Below are positions 24,198 to 31,940 of a stretch of DNA of 64,000 bases, in pieces. The DNA is from Anaerorhabdus sp036636695 (GTDB taxonomy: Bacteria; Bacillota_I; Bacilli_A; Erysipelotrichales; Erysipelotrichaceae): assembly GCF_036636695.1 (NCBI RefSeq), contig NZ_JAVWNW010000001.1; one strand, given 5' to 3'. Under the pieces are notes generated by a model. It did no database searches. It was not told where the DNA came from and saw only the letters and a program-made list of their open reading frames with translations. Position numbers and translations under genes: made by a program. Numbering within the stretch: the stretch's first letter is position 1; every line of letters starts with the position of its first letter.

Positions 24198-25751
24198 ATG
24201 GTATTTAATAGTTCATCCATTTTATCTGGCATTATAGGGGTACTTCTAGGCATACTAATTATGTTTGCCCTAGGAAAATTAGGCTTAAATCGAGAAAAAC
24301 AAAAAGCTAAATTGCTTGTAGAAGAATCTTCAAGTAAGGCAGAAAGTATTCTTCGTCAAGCTGCATTAGATGGTAAACAACAAGTTTACGAATTAAAATT
24401 GCAGGCTGAAAAAGAATTAAAAGAGAGAAAAGCAGAAATCCAAGAAATGGAAAATAAATTGCTACGTCGTGAAGATAGCATGAATTTTCGTGATGAGACT
24501 TTGCTCGCTAAAGAGAAACAAGTTGATGACAAAAACCAACTTGTAGCCGAAAAACTCAGTAATCTAGAAAAAATGGAAAAAGAATTACAAGCTAGAATTG
24601 ACCATCAAATCGTTGTATTAGAAACAGTTGCTCATATGAGTGAACAAGATGCTAAAAATGAATTGATGTCAGTTGTAGAAAAGAGAATGGAACAAGAGGT
24701 TGCTGCTTATATTCGTGATAAAGAAGACGAAGCTAAATCAAAAGCTTCAGACAAATCAAAGAATATTATAGCATTGGCTATTCAGCGCTATGCTCAAGAA
24801 GAAACAATTGAACGTACAGTATCAGTTGTTGGACTTCCAAGTGAAGAAATGAAGGGTAGAATCATTGGTCGTGAAGGACGTAATATTCGCGCTATTGAAC
24901 AAATTACAGGTGTAGATTTAATTATTGATGATACACCAGAAACAATTACAATTAGCTGTTTCGACCCAATTCGTAGAGAAATTGCCCGTTTATCACTTGA
25001 AACATTAATCCGCGATGGACGTATTCAACCAGGACGTATTGAAGAAGTTGTAAACAAAGTTACAAAAGAAATGAATGAAACAATCCAAAAAACAGGTGAA
25101 GACACTGTATTCAAACTTGGTATTGGTAAGATTGATAAAGAAATCGTTAGATTAATTGGACGTTTGAAATACCGTTACAGTTATGGTCAAAACGTATTAC
25201 AACATAGTATTGAAGTTGCATACTTCGCAGGTACTATGGCTGCTGAACTTGGTTTGAACCAAGCACTTGCTAAACGTGCAGGATTATTACACGATATTGG
25301 TAAAGCACTTGATTTTGAACAAGATGGCTCACATATGGAACTTGGTGCTAAAGTTGCACGTAAATATGGTGAAAATGAAATCGTTATTAATGCAATTGAA
25401 TCCCATCATGGTGATGTTGAACCAATTGGTTTAATTTCTAATTTAGTAGCTGCAGCAGATGCTTTGAGTGCTGCTCGTCCAGGAGCTCGTTTTGAGTCAA
25501 TGGAAAACTATATTAATCGTCTTGAACAACTAGAAACACTTGCGAATGGATTCGAAGGTGTTGAACGATCATTTGCTATTCAAGCAGGACGTGAAGTACG
25601 TGTACTTGTACAACCTGAAAAAGTAGATGATATTAAGATGATTAAAATTGCTAGAGATATCCGTGAAAAGATTGAATCTGAATTGACATATCCAGGTCAA
25701 ATCAAAGTTACATTGGTTCGTGAAACACGTGTTAATGAATTAGCGAAATAA
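24198..25751 (+). CDS. rny: Ribonuclease Y
   Basis: Membrane-anchored endoribonuclease starting bulk mRNA decay in Firmicutes, 517 residues. Order: transmembrane helix (about 8-28), a long coiled coil (about 30-200), a KH domain (GRIIGREGRNIRAIEQITG), and an HD domain with LLHDIGKALD and the later ESHHGD. ATG 24198 follows a GGAGGA site by seven bases and gives the usual length; the longer frame from 24123 adds 25 residues without a ribosome site. It overlaps ymdB by one base. Confidence 0.95.
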   Translation: MVFNSSSILSGIIGVLLGILIMFALGKLGLNREKQKAKLLVEESSSKAESILRQAALDGKQQVYELKLQAEKELKERKAEIQEMENKLLRREDSMNFRDETLLAKEKQVDDKNQLVAEKLSNLEKMEKELQARIDHQIVVLETVAHMSEQDAKNELMSVVEKRMEQEVAAYIRDKEDEAKSKASDKSKNIIALAIQRYAQEETIERTVSVVGLPSEEMKGRIIGREGRNIRAIEQITGVDLIIDDTPETITISCFDPIRREIARLSLETLIRDGRIQPGRIEEVVNKVTKEMNETIQKTGEDTVFKLGIGKIDKEIVRLIGRLKYRYSYGQNVLQHSIEVAYFAGTMAAELGLNQALAKRAGLLHDIGKALDFEQDGSHMELGAKVARKYGENEIVINAIESHHGDVEPIGLISNLVAAADALSAARPGARFESMENYINRLEQLETLANGFEGVERSFAIQAGREVRVLVQPEKVDDIKMIKIARDIREKIESELTYPGQIKVTLVRETRVNELAK

Positions 25752-26527
25752 TGAAAATATTGTTTTTAGGAGATGTTGTAGGATCTGTCGGTAGACAAGT
25801 TCTTGAAAAATATCTTAAGACAATTCAATTGGAAGAACAAATAGATTTCACAATTATTAATGGAGAGAATGCGGCGCACGGTAAAGGAATTACCAGCCGC
25901 ATTGCTCATCAATTGACTTCATTAGGTGTGGATGCAATTACCTTAGGTAATCATGCATTCTCAAAAGGTGAAATACTTACAACAATGGGTGATTGTCCAA
26001 ATCTAATTCGACCAATGAATTTATTACCAACGGATATTGGCAAAAGTTATCTTGTAAAAGAAGTATGCGGTTTGAAAATCGCGGTTATTAACTTGTGTGG
26101 GAAAGTATTCATGGATCGTGTTGATAAAACACCCTATGAATGTATGGATGATTTACTCCGTAGAGTAAAGGCTGATATCTACTTTGTTGATTTGCATGGT
26201 GAAGCGACTGCTGAAAAACAAACATTTTGGCATCATTATCGTAATCGTGTTCAAATCGTGGTTGGGACACACACCCATGTGCAAACGGCAGATGAATGTG
26301 TTGTTCAAGGAAGTGCATATATTACAGATGTAGGAATGTGTGGTGCTTATGACAGCATTCTCGGAAGAGATAAAGATGAAGTTATAAGTCATGTAGTTCA
26401 TGGTGAATTTACGCATTATACACCTGCTAAAGGTGATGGATTATTGTGTGGTGTAGTTATTGAAGTTGATGAAACAACACGAAAAGCTATTGCAATAAAA
26501 CGTATTCAACTTCGCCCAGAAAATTAA
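25751..26527 (+). CDS. ymdB: YmdB-family metallophosphoesterase
   Basis: Di-iron phosphodiesterase of 258 residues acting on 2',3'-cyclic nucleotides. In Bacillus, YmdB works with RNase Y and affects biofilm and late-stage gene expression. Metal-binding motifs in order are FLGDVVGS, INGENAAHGKG, LGNHAF, VDLHGEATAEK and VGTHTHVQTADE. The start codon overlaps the rny stop (TAATG), so the two proteins are coexpressed, as in most Firmicutes. Confidence 0.93.
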   Translation: MKILFLGDVVGSVGRQVLEKYLKTIQLEEQIDFTIINGENAAHGKGITSRIAHQLTSLGVDAITLGNHAFSKGEILTTMGDCPNLIRPMNLLPTDIGKSYLVKEVCGLKIAVINLCGKVFMDRVDKTPYECMDDLLRRVKADIYFVDLHGEATAEKQTFWHHYRNRVQIVVGTHTHVQTADECVVQGSAYITDVGMCGAYDSILGRDKDEVISHVVHGEFTHYTPAKGDGLLCGVVIEVDETTRKAIAIKRIQLRPEN

Positions 26528-26548
26528 TTAAAATAAAAACTCAAATTA

Positions 26549-26577
26549 TTGAGGTAAACTAATCAATATGCTATAAT
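26549..26577 (+). promoter_or_regulatory. Promoter of the ferredoxin gene
   Basis: TTGAGG (26549-26554), a 17-base spacer, and TATAAT (26572-26577). Confidence 0.75.
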
Positions 26578-26607
26578 GTTTACATGTAAAAAAGGAGGCT
26601 CTTATTC

Positions 26608-26781
26608 ATGGCAGTTACAGTTAATAAAGATACTTGCATCGGTTGCGGTGCTTGTGTAGGTGTTTGTCCAGTTTCAGCTTTATCACTTGATGGCGACGGA
26701 AAAGCAACATGTGATGCAGGAACTTGTATCGATTGCGGTGCTTGCGTAGGCACTTGTCCAGTAGCAGCAATTACACAATAA
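26608..26781 (+). CDS. Bacterial-type 2[4Fe-4S] ferredoxin
   Basis: A 57-residue electron carrier, complete despite its size. It is a clear duplication: each half has CxGCGACVGxCPV, giving eight cysteines for two 4Fe-4S clusters (halves around residues 10-21 and 40-51). Such low-potential ferredoxins serve pyruvate:ferredoxin oxidoreductase, hydrogenase and radical enzymes in anaerobes, which suggests a fermentative anaerobic lifestyle. An AAAGGAGG site and its own promoter and terminator make it a single-gene unit. Confidence 0.95.
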   Translation: MAVTVNKDTCIGCGACVGVCPVSALSLDGDGKATCDAGTCIDCGACVGTCPVAAITQ

Positions 26782-26790
26782 AGAATAAAG

Positions 26791-26817
26791 AAAAGCCAGA
26801 TTAATTCTGGCTTTTTT
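26791..26817 (+). terminator. Terminator of the ferredoxin gene
   Basis: Stem AAAAGCCAGA / TCTGGCTTTT with loop TTAAT, then T residues. Confidence 0.88.
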
Positions 26818-27005
26818 GTTTTCTAGAAGAATATGCTGTTTGGTATCTATGTGTGTTTACTAGGTATAGAATAACGCTAATGAAATAGAGTCAAACAAAG
26901 GTATATGCTAAACTACAGTTATTATCTCAAATTGTCATTAAAGTCTATATAAAAAGGTGTTTTTGTGAAATGAATACAATATCTAAAATAAACGGGAGGA
27001 AAACA

Positions 27006-27614
27006 ATGCAAGTATTTGGATATGTAAGAGTATCAACCAAAAACCAAAATGAAAATCGTCAACTAGATGAATTAGAAAATTCGGGAATTAAAATAGATAA
27101 AATATTTATTGATAAGCAAAGCGGAAAAAACTTTGATAGACCGAATTACAAAAAAATGATTTCAAAACTTAAGCCAAAAGATATTTTGGTGGTAAAGAGT
27201 ATTGATCGATTAGGACGAAACTATAAAGAAATAATTGAACAATGGCGTATTATTACAAAAGACATGCAAGTTTTTATAAATGTGTTAGATATGCCATTAC
27301 TGAATACAACACTAGACAGAGATTTAATTCAAGAACTAATAAGTGATTTAGTTTTGCAATTATTATCTTTTGTCGCAGAGAATGAAAGGGAAAATATTCG
27401 ACAAAGACAAGCAGAAGGAATAAGAGCTGCAAAAAAACGTGGAATTAAATTTGGCAGACCAAAAATGCATGAACCTGCTAATTTTAATAGAGTTGTTTAT
27501 TTATGGAGAAACAAAAAAATAACGTTGCATAATGCCTGCAGAAATGTAGGAATGTCCCAATCAACCTTTTATCGTAGAGTTAGGCAAGAAAACAACAAAA
27601 AAAACATATCATAG
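27006..27614 (+). CDS. Serine recombinase, resolvase/DNA-invertase (Hin-like) family
   Basis: Small site-specific recombinase of 202 residues, the size of Hin and Gin. The catalytic serine is Ser10 in GYVRVSTKNQN; SIDRLGRNYKEI carries the catalytic arginines; a long E-helix (about 100-140, ENERENIRQRQAEGIRAAKK) leads to GRPKM and a C-terminal HTH (NACRNVGMSQSTFYRRV). ATG 27006 follows GGGAGGA; an earlier in-frame ATG at 26970 lacks a ribosome site. The inverted repeats found 25 bases downstream suggest it is a DNA invertase controlling the next gene. Confidence 0.88.
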   Translation: MQVFGYVRVSTKNQNENRQLDELENSGIKIDKIFIDKQSGKNFDRPNYKKMISKLKPKDILVVKSIDRLGRNYKEIIEQWRIITKDMQVFINVLDMPLLNTTLDRDLIQELISDLVLQLLSFVAENERENIRQRQAEGIRAAKKRGIKFGRPKMHEPANFNRVVYLWRNKKITLHNACRNVGMSQSTFYRRVRQENNKKNIS

Positions 27615-27638
27615 ATATGTTCAAACATTGACAATTTA

Positions 27639-27657
27639 TCAAAATGTGTAGGTTATG
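27639..27657 (+). repeat. Left inverted repeat of a putative invertible segment (IRL)
   Basis: TCAAAATGTGTAG (27639-27651) is a perfect 13-bp inverse of 27805-27817. Extended by six bases to 27657, 17 of 19 positions match. It lies 25 bases after the recombinase stop. The likely crossover core is GT at 27648-27649. Confidence 0.75.
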
Positions 27658-27804
27658 GCAAACGAGACACTAACCTAATAACATTATATGAGAGTAGAAA
27701 TATTTAGTCAATGTAAAAATGAAAAAACACTTATTTAGTCAATAAAATAGGGCGATATAAGATGAAATGAGTATAATATTTATACGATTTCTTTAATTCA
27801 AAAT
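27652..27804. other. Putative 153-bp invertible promoter segment
   Basis: Non-coding DNA between IRL and IRR. It holds one clean promoter, on the minus strand, aimed away from the surface-protein gene. It also has two direct copies of TATTTAGTCAAT (27701-27712 and 27732-27743) and a short inverted repeat TAGGTTA / TAACCTA (27649-27655, 27671-27677). Inversion would place the promoter about 50 bases before the surface-protein start. Switching is inferred from layout, not shown. Confidence 0.7.
27683..27711 (-). promoter_or_regulatory. Outward promoter in the invertible segment (OFF orientation)
   Basis: Read on the minus strand: TTGACT (27711-27706), 17-base spacer, TATAAT (27688-27683). It fires leftward through IRL toward the recombinase 3' end, giving antisense RNA. 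After inversion its -10 box would lie at about 27768-27773 on the plus strand. Confidence 0.72.
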
Positions 27805-27817
27805 CTACACATTTTGA
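27799..27817 (-). repeat. Right inverted repeat of a putative invertible segment (IRR)
   Basis: Inverse copy of IRL. The site is itself a dyad, TTCAAAATCT-AC-ACATTTTGAA (27797-27818), with 9 of 10 bases matching between half-sites around a two-base centre, the layout of Hin/Gin crossover sites. It ends just before the surface-protein ribosome site. Confidence 0.75.
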
Positions 27818-27832
27818 AAGGGAGAGAATCAT

Positions 27833-29566
27833 ATGAAAAAAATTGGTATTATAAGTCTAGTTTTCTTTGTTATGCTTGCTTCAACTCAGGTCATTTATGC
27901 AGAAGAAACAAAATCAGACCCAGCAAGCAATGAACAAATAGTAGAAGAAAATAATACAAATGAGAATCAGGAAGCAGTAAAGGAAGATACAAATACTAAA
28001 GATAATACAAGCAGTGAAAATGCAACGCAAACAAGTGGAGCAGTAGAGTCTACACCAATCGATGAAAAATTATCAGATGGAGTAAATGCAGTTGCTACTA
28101 GCAATAATGTTGCAAAAATAGGTGATACTGAATACGCAACACTTGCTGAGGCAATTGATGCTGCGACAAGTGGTAGTGAAATCAAATTACTAAATGATGC
28201 TGATGTTGTAAATCCTATTGTAATTTCTAAGAATTTACAAATCGATGGAGATAACCATTCAATTAATGCAACATATACTGGAAGTAATGGTAATCAAACA
28301 ATTTTAACAGTTTCTGGTAGTAGTAATGTATTAACAATTAAAAATGCAGCTATTAGTAATTCACCGAAATATGGAGTGCAAGCTTATAGTGGTGGTAAAG
28401 TAATTCTCAATAGTGTTACGTTTACTAATAATGCTTATAGTGGAGTATTAGTAAATGGTGGTGCTTTAGTTATTGAAGGAAATGTTTCGATTTCTGGTGG
28501 TAATGGTGTAGGTATTGAACTAGCAAAAGGAAATAATGTTACATCAGAACCAACTGTTGAAGTTGGTGCTAAAGTAGAGGTTGTAGGTTCAAATGATTTA
28601 AGTAAAGTTATCTATATTGACAGAAATCAAGTTGAAACAGTAAATCAAAATACTATAACTGCTAAAAGTGGAACAAACATTAGTGTTGATTACTCTACGG
28701 AAAAAGGTTTTGATATTAAAGAAAATGGTACTTCTATTGCGGCACCATCATTTCCTCAAGGAGATATCTTAGTATTAGTTGATGGAATTGTTGTCAAAGC
28801 TTTTGATACTTTAGCAGATGCTATTTCAGGTGCAGATGCTGATTCGACGCTTGAAATTCAAAAAGATATTGATATTAGTAGCCCAATTGAAATCACGAAA
28901 AACTTAATTCTTGACGGTAAAGATAAAACTTTAACTGCAACATATACTGGCACAACGGGTAATCAATCAATCTTAACAACAAGTGCGACTGTTACCATTA
29001 AAAATGTAGTACTTAAAAATTCACCTAAATATGGTATTCAAGTTTTTGGTGGTAATAGTAATACAAAAATTGAAAATGTAACTTTTAATAATAATAACTA
29101 TGGTGCAATTTTAATTAATGGTGGTTCTGCTGAAGTAAGTGATATTAAATTTGATACTAATCAAGCAACAGGAATTGAATTAGGACGTGGTACAAATATT
29201 ACAACTCCTTCTAATTTAAAAATATCTGGGAAAATTGATGCAGCAGTTCCTGATAAAGCAATTTATACTGATTTAGCTCAAGTAGTTAGTCATGAACAAA
29301 GCACAATAACTTCTTCTTTCTATGAGGTTTCTACAGATAGTAAGGGAATAATTACTTTGAAAAAGAATGGTCAAGTTGTGTTTGTGACTGTAGGACATGC
29401 AAAACCAGTAGTTGCAAATAATACGCCTTCTACATGGGATGATGGTGGACCATTTACCACAGACAAATGTGGTAATATCTTTGACCGTTGGGGTAATGAA
29501 ATTTATAAAGCTCCGTCATGTAAAGTATCTTCAGGTTATAAAGTTCCTAATACAGGAGTGAAATAA
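27833..29566 (+). CDS. Secreted two-repeat beta-helix surface protein with cysteine/VPNTG tail
   Basis: A 577-residue exported protein. Residues 1-23 form a signal peptide (MKKIGIISLVFFVMLAS...). A Glu/Asn/Thr-rich low-complexity linker (24-85) follows. Two homologous units of about 210 residues each (about 90-300 and 305-530) begin EYATLAEAIDAA and FDTLADAISGAD and carry pectate-lyase-like repeats such as NSPKYGVQAY / NSPKYGIQVF. The C-terminus has C546 and C563 flanking GNIFDRWGNEIYKAPS, then VPNTGVK. VPNTG resembles a sortase site but no membrane segment follows it. Likely an adhesin or glycan-binding protein, phase-variable by the upstream switch. Confidence 0.75.
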   Translation: MKKIGIISLVFFVMLASTQVIYAEETKSDPASNEQIVEENNTNENQEAVKEDTNTKDNTSSENATQTSGAVESTPIDEKLSDGVNAVATSNNVAKIGDTEYATLAEAIDAATSGSEIKLLNDADVVNPIVISKNLQIDGDNHSINATYTGSNGNQTILTVSGSSNVLTIKNAAISNSPKYGVQAYSGGKVILNSVTFTNNAYSGVLVNGGALVIEGNVSISGGNGVGIELAKGNNVTSEPTVEVGAKVEVVGSNDLSKVIYIDRNQVETVNQNTITAKSGTNISVDYSTEKGFDIKENGTSIAAPSFPQGDILVLVDGIVVKAFDTLADAISGADADSTLEIQKDIDISSPIEITKNLILDGKDKTLTATYTGTTGNQSILTTSATVTIKNVVLKNSPKYGIQVFGGNSNTKIENVTFNNNNYGAILINGGSAEVSDIKFDTNQATGIELGRGTNITTPSNLKISGKIDAAVPDKAIYTDLAQVVSHEQSTITSSFYEVSTDSKGIITLKKNGQVVFVTVGHAKPVVANNTPSTWDDGGPFTTDKCGNIFDRWGNEIYKAPSCKVSSGYKVPNTGVK

Positions 29567-29571
29567 AAATT

Positions 29572-29592
29572 AGCCACACATGTGGCTTTTTT
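29572..29592 (+). terminator. Terminator of the surface-protein gene
   Basis: Stem AGCCACA / TGTGGCT with loop CA, then a run of six T. Confidence 0.85.
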
Positions 29593-29623
29593 CTTTAGAT
29601 AGTAATAATTAATAGAGGTAAAA

Positions 29624-30343
29624 ATGAAGAAAAGAAAAATTAAGTTGCATCGATTACTTATAGTGATTTTATCAGCACTTACTCTGATTGTGGGATTAAT
29701 TTATGCATTTACATCAAGTAAACCCATAAACAATAATCCTACACCAGTCTTGTCTGCAACACCGACAAGTGTTTCCTATATTCATGAAGAGTGGAATAAA
29801 AATAAATCTATAAATGCTGATTATAAGGGAGATATTGTATTTGCGAGTGGATTATTAAATGAAAAATTTGTACAAGCAGTTGATAATGAAAAATATTTGA
29901 ATCTTAGTTGGGATTTGGTTGAAAGTAGCCATGGTGCGGTATTTATGGATTATCGAAATACAATGGATGATCAAAATATTATTTTATATGGGCACTATGT
30001 TTATAAAGATGAGTCACTTATATTTGGTCCATTACATAATTTAATAAAACAAGAAAACTATGAAAAAAACAAACTCATATACTTGAATTTGCAGAATGAA
30101 CAAAAAGTGTATGAAATTACGAATGTTTTTTACTATGAAATGGATAATCCAACTTTAGAGTATTTTCATACAAACTATGATGAAGAGTATTTTAATCTCT
30201 ATTTTGAAAATGTTAAAAAACATTCATTTTATGGTACGGGTGTAGAAATAGAGAATGGTGATCAATTTTTAACATTGCAGACTTGCGTGAGGAATAGAGA
30301 TGATTTAAGGTTGATTGTGATAGCGAAAAGGATAAAAGCATGA
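29624..30343 (+). CDS. Class B sortase
   Basis: Membrane-anchored transpeptidase of 239 residues that attaches secreted proteins to the cell wall or builds pili. A signal-anchor (about 10-30) precedes the sortase barrel. The catalytic triad is visible: His124 in ILYGHYV, Cys221 in LTLQTCV and Arg229 in DDLRLIVIA. The TLQTC motif and the long region between His and Cys fit class B. It lies just after the VPNTG-tailed surface protein, its likely substrate, but a terminator between them suggests separate expression or read-through. Confidence 0.88.
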   Translation: MKKRKIKLHRLLIVILSALTLIVGLIYAFTSSKPINNNPTPVLSATPTSVSYIHEEWNKNKSINADYKGDIVFASGLLNEKFVQAVDNEKYLNLSWDLVESSHGAVFMDYRNTMDDQNIILYGHYVYKDESLIFGPLHNLIKQENYEKNKLIYLNLQNEQKVYEITNVFYYEMDNPTLEYFHTNYDEEYFNLYFENVKKHSFYGTGVEIENGDQFLTLQTCVRNRDDLRLIVIAKRIKA

Positions 30344-30417
30344 ATGTGCTTCTATTTGATTTAAGGGCTAAAGAATGCTATACTTCCTTAGTAATTTTAG
30401 TATAGGAGAACACATAA

Positions 30418-31857
30418 ATGCCTAAGAATAATAATTTTCGCTTACCTTCATTGAAGGATGCTCAAATAAGAACAAAAGAAACGGTAAAGATTGAACATAA
30501 CTTATTCAAATTACCTGAACCTACTAGAAATTTAGGGGTAGGACGTAAGTTCTTTTTAAGAACATATGGATGTCAAGCAAATGAGCGTGACTCTGAAACA
30601 ATTGCTGGTATTTTATTAGAAATGGGATTTACAAGAACAGACATTGAAGAAGAAGCAGACTTTATTTTATTAAATACATGTGCAGTTCGTAAGAATGCAG
30701 AAGACAAGGTATTGGGCGAACTTGGAATGTTGAAGAAGTTAAAGACAAAAAATCCAGATTTGATGTTTGGACTTTGTGGATGCATGGCGCAAGAAGAAGA
30801 GATTGTCCAACTTTTATTAAAAAAATATCCGCAAGTTGATTTGATTTTTGGAACACACAATATTCACCGTCTACCAGAGCTTTTATATAATGCGATGATG
30901 ACGAAAGAGAAAACGGTTGAAGTTTATTCAAAAGAAGGTGAAGTCATTGAGAACTTGCCTGTAAAGCGTTTTGGGAAGCATAAAGCTTGGGTTAACATAA
31001 TGTATGGTTGTGATAAGTTTTGTACGTATTGCATTGTTCCATATACACGTGGGAAAGAACGTAGTCGTTTAATGAATGATATTCTTGCGGAAATACAAGA
31101 ACTGAAGGATACAGGATATAAAGAAGTAACTTTATTAGGGCAAAACGTAAATGCTTATGGGAAAGATTTAGATATTGAAAATGGATTTGCGACTTTACTT
31201 GAAGAAGTTGCGAAAATTGGAATTCCGCGTATTCGCTTTACAACTTCTCATCCTTGGGACTTTACCGATGATATGATTGATGTAATAGCCAAATATGATA
31301 ATGTAATGCCAGCCATTCACTTACCAGTACAATCAGGTAACAGTGACATGCTTAAAATTATGGGACGTCGTTATACAAGTGAAGAATATAAATCACTTTA
31401 TGATCGCATCATTGCTAAAATACCAAATTGTACATTCTCAACAGATATCATTGTTGGATTTCCTAATGAGACAGACCAACAATTTCAAGATACTTTAGAT
31501 ATGGTTGATTATTGTAAGTATGATTTAGCATATACATTTATTTATTCGCCGCGTGAGGGAACTCCTGCTGCACGGATGGAAGACAATGTGCCAATGGATG
31601 TGAAATCCGAAAGATTACAACGATTAAATGAAAAAGTTGGACTATATTCAAATATGAATAACCAAAAGTATGTAGGTAAAGTTGTTCGTGTATTAGTAGA
31701 TGGATTGAGCAAAAAGAATGATCAAGTCTATAGTGGATATAGTGAAGAAAACAAGTTAATAAATTTTACAGGAAGCCAAGTACAAGAGGGCGATATTGTA
31801 AAAGTGCTAATTACAGATGTAAAAAGTTGGTCACTTAATGGTGAGGTTGTTGAATAA
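30418..31857 (+). CDS. miaB: tRNA-2-methylthio-N6-dimethylallyladenosine synthase MiaB
   Basis: Radical SAM methylthiotransferase that modifies A37 of tRNAs reading UNN codons, 479 residues. The N-terminal UPF0004 domain has three cysteines for the auxiliary 4Fe-4S cluster (TYGCQANERDSE; LNTCAVRKNAE; GLCGCMAQEE). The radical SAM motif is CDKFCTYCIVPYTRGKE, and a TRAM domain (about 410-479) closes the chain. It has a GGAG ribosome site and is followed by a terminator. Confidence 0.95.
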   Translation: MPKNNNFRLPSLKDAQIRTKETVKIEHNLFKLPEPTRNLGVGRKFFLRTYGCQANERDSETIAGILLEMGFTRTDIEEEADFILLNTCAVRKNAEDKVLGELGMLKKLKTKNPDLMFGLCGCMAQEEEIVQLLLKKYPQVDLIFGTHNIHRLPELLYNAMMTKEKTVEVYSKEGEVIENLPVKRFGKHKAWVNIMYGCDKFCTYCIVPYTRGKERSRLMNDILAEIQELKDTGYKEVTLLGQNVNAYGKDLDIENGFATLLEEVAKIGIPRIRFTTSHPWDFTDDMIDVIAKYDNVMPAIHLPVQSGNSDMLKIMGRRYTSEEYKSLYDRIIAKIPNCTFSTDIIVGFPNETDQQFQDTLDMVDYCKYDLAYTFIYSPREGTPAARMEDNVPMDVKSERLQRLNEKVGLYSNMNNQKYVGKVVRVLVDGLSKKNDQVYSGYSEENKLINFTGSQVQEGDIVKVLITDVKSWSLNGEVVE

Positions 31858-31870
31858 TTAAGAATTACAT

Positions 31871-31904
31871 AAAGGCTTTTCATTGTATTGAAAAGCCTTT
31901 TGAA
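31871..31904 (+). terminator. Terminator of miaB
   Basis: 12-bp stem AAAGGCTTTTCA / TGAAAAGCCTTT with loop TTGTAT. The T-tail is short. It overlaps the next promoter. Confidence 0.65.
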
Positions 31905-31911
31905 GTATAAT
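31883..31911 (+). promoter_or_regulatory. Promoter of the RNase J-like gene
   Basis: TTGTAT (31883-31888), a 17-base spacer, and TATAAT (31906-31911). The -35 box is the loop of the miaB terminator. Confidence 0.6.
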
Positions 31912-31940
31912 AAGTAGAGATTTAAAAGGAGAAAACTATA

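Noticed and set aside
27772..27777. Plus-strand TATAAT in the invertible segment as an active promoter of the surface gene
   Set aside because: No acceptable -35 box lies 16-18 bases upstream, whereas the minus-strand promoter in the same segment is near consensus. The segment was therefore read as OFF, though weak activity cannot be excluded.
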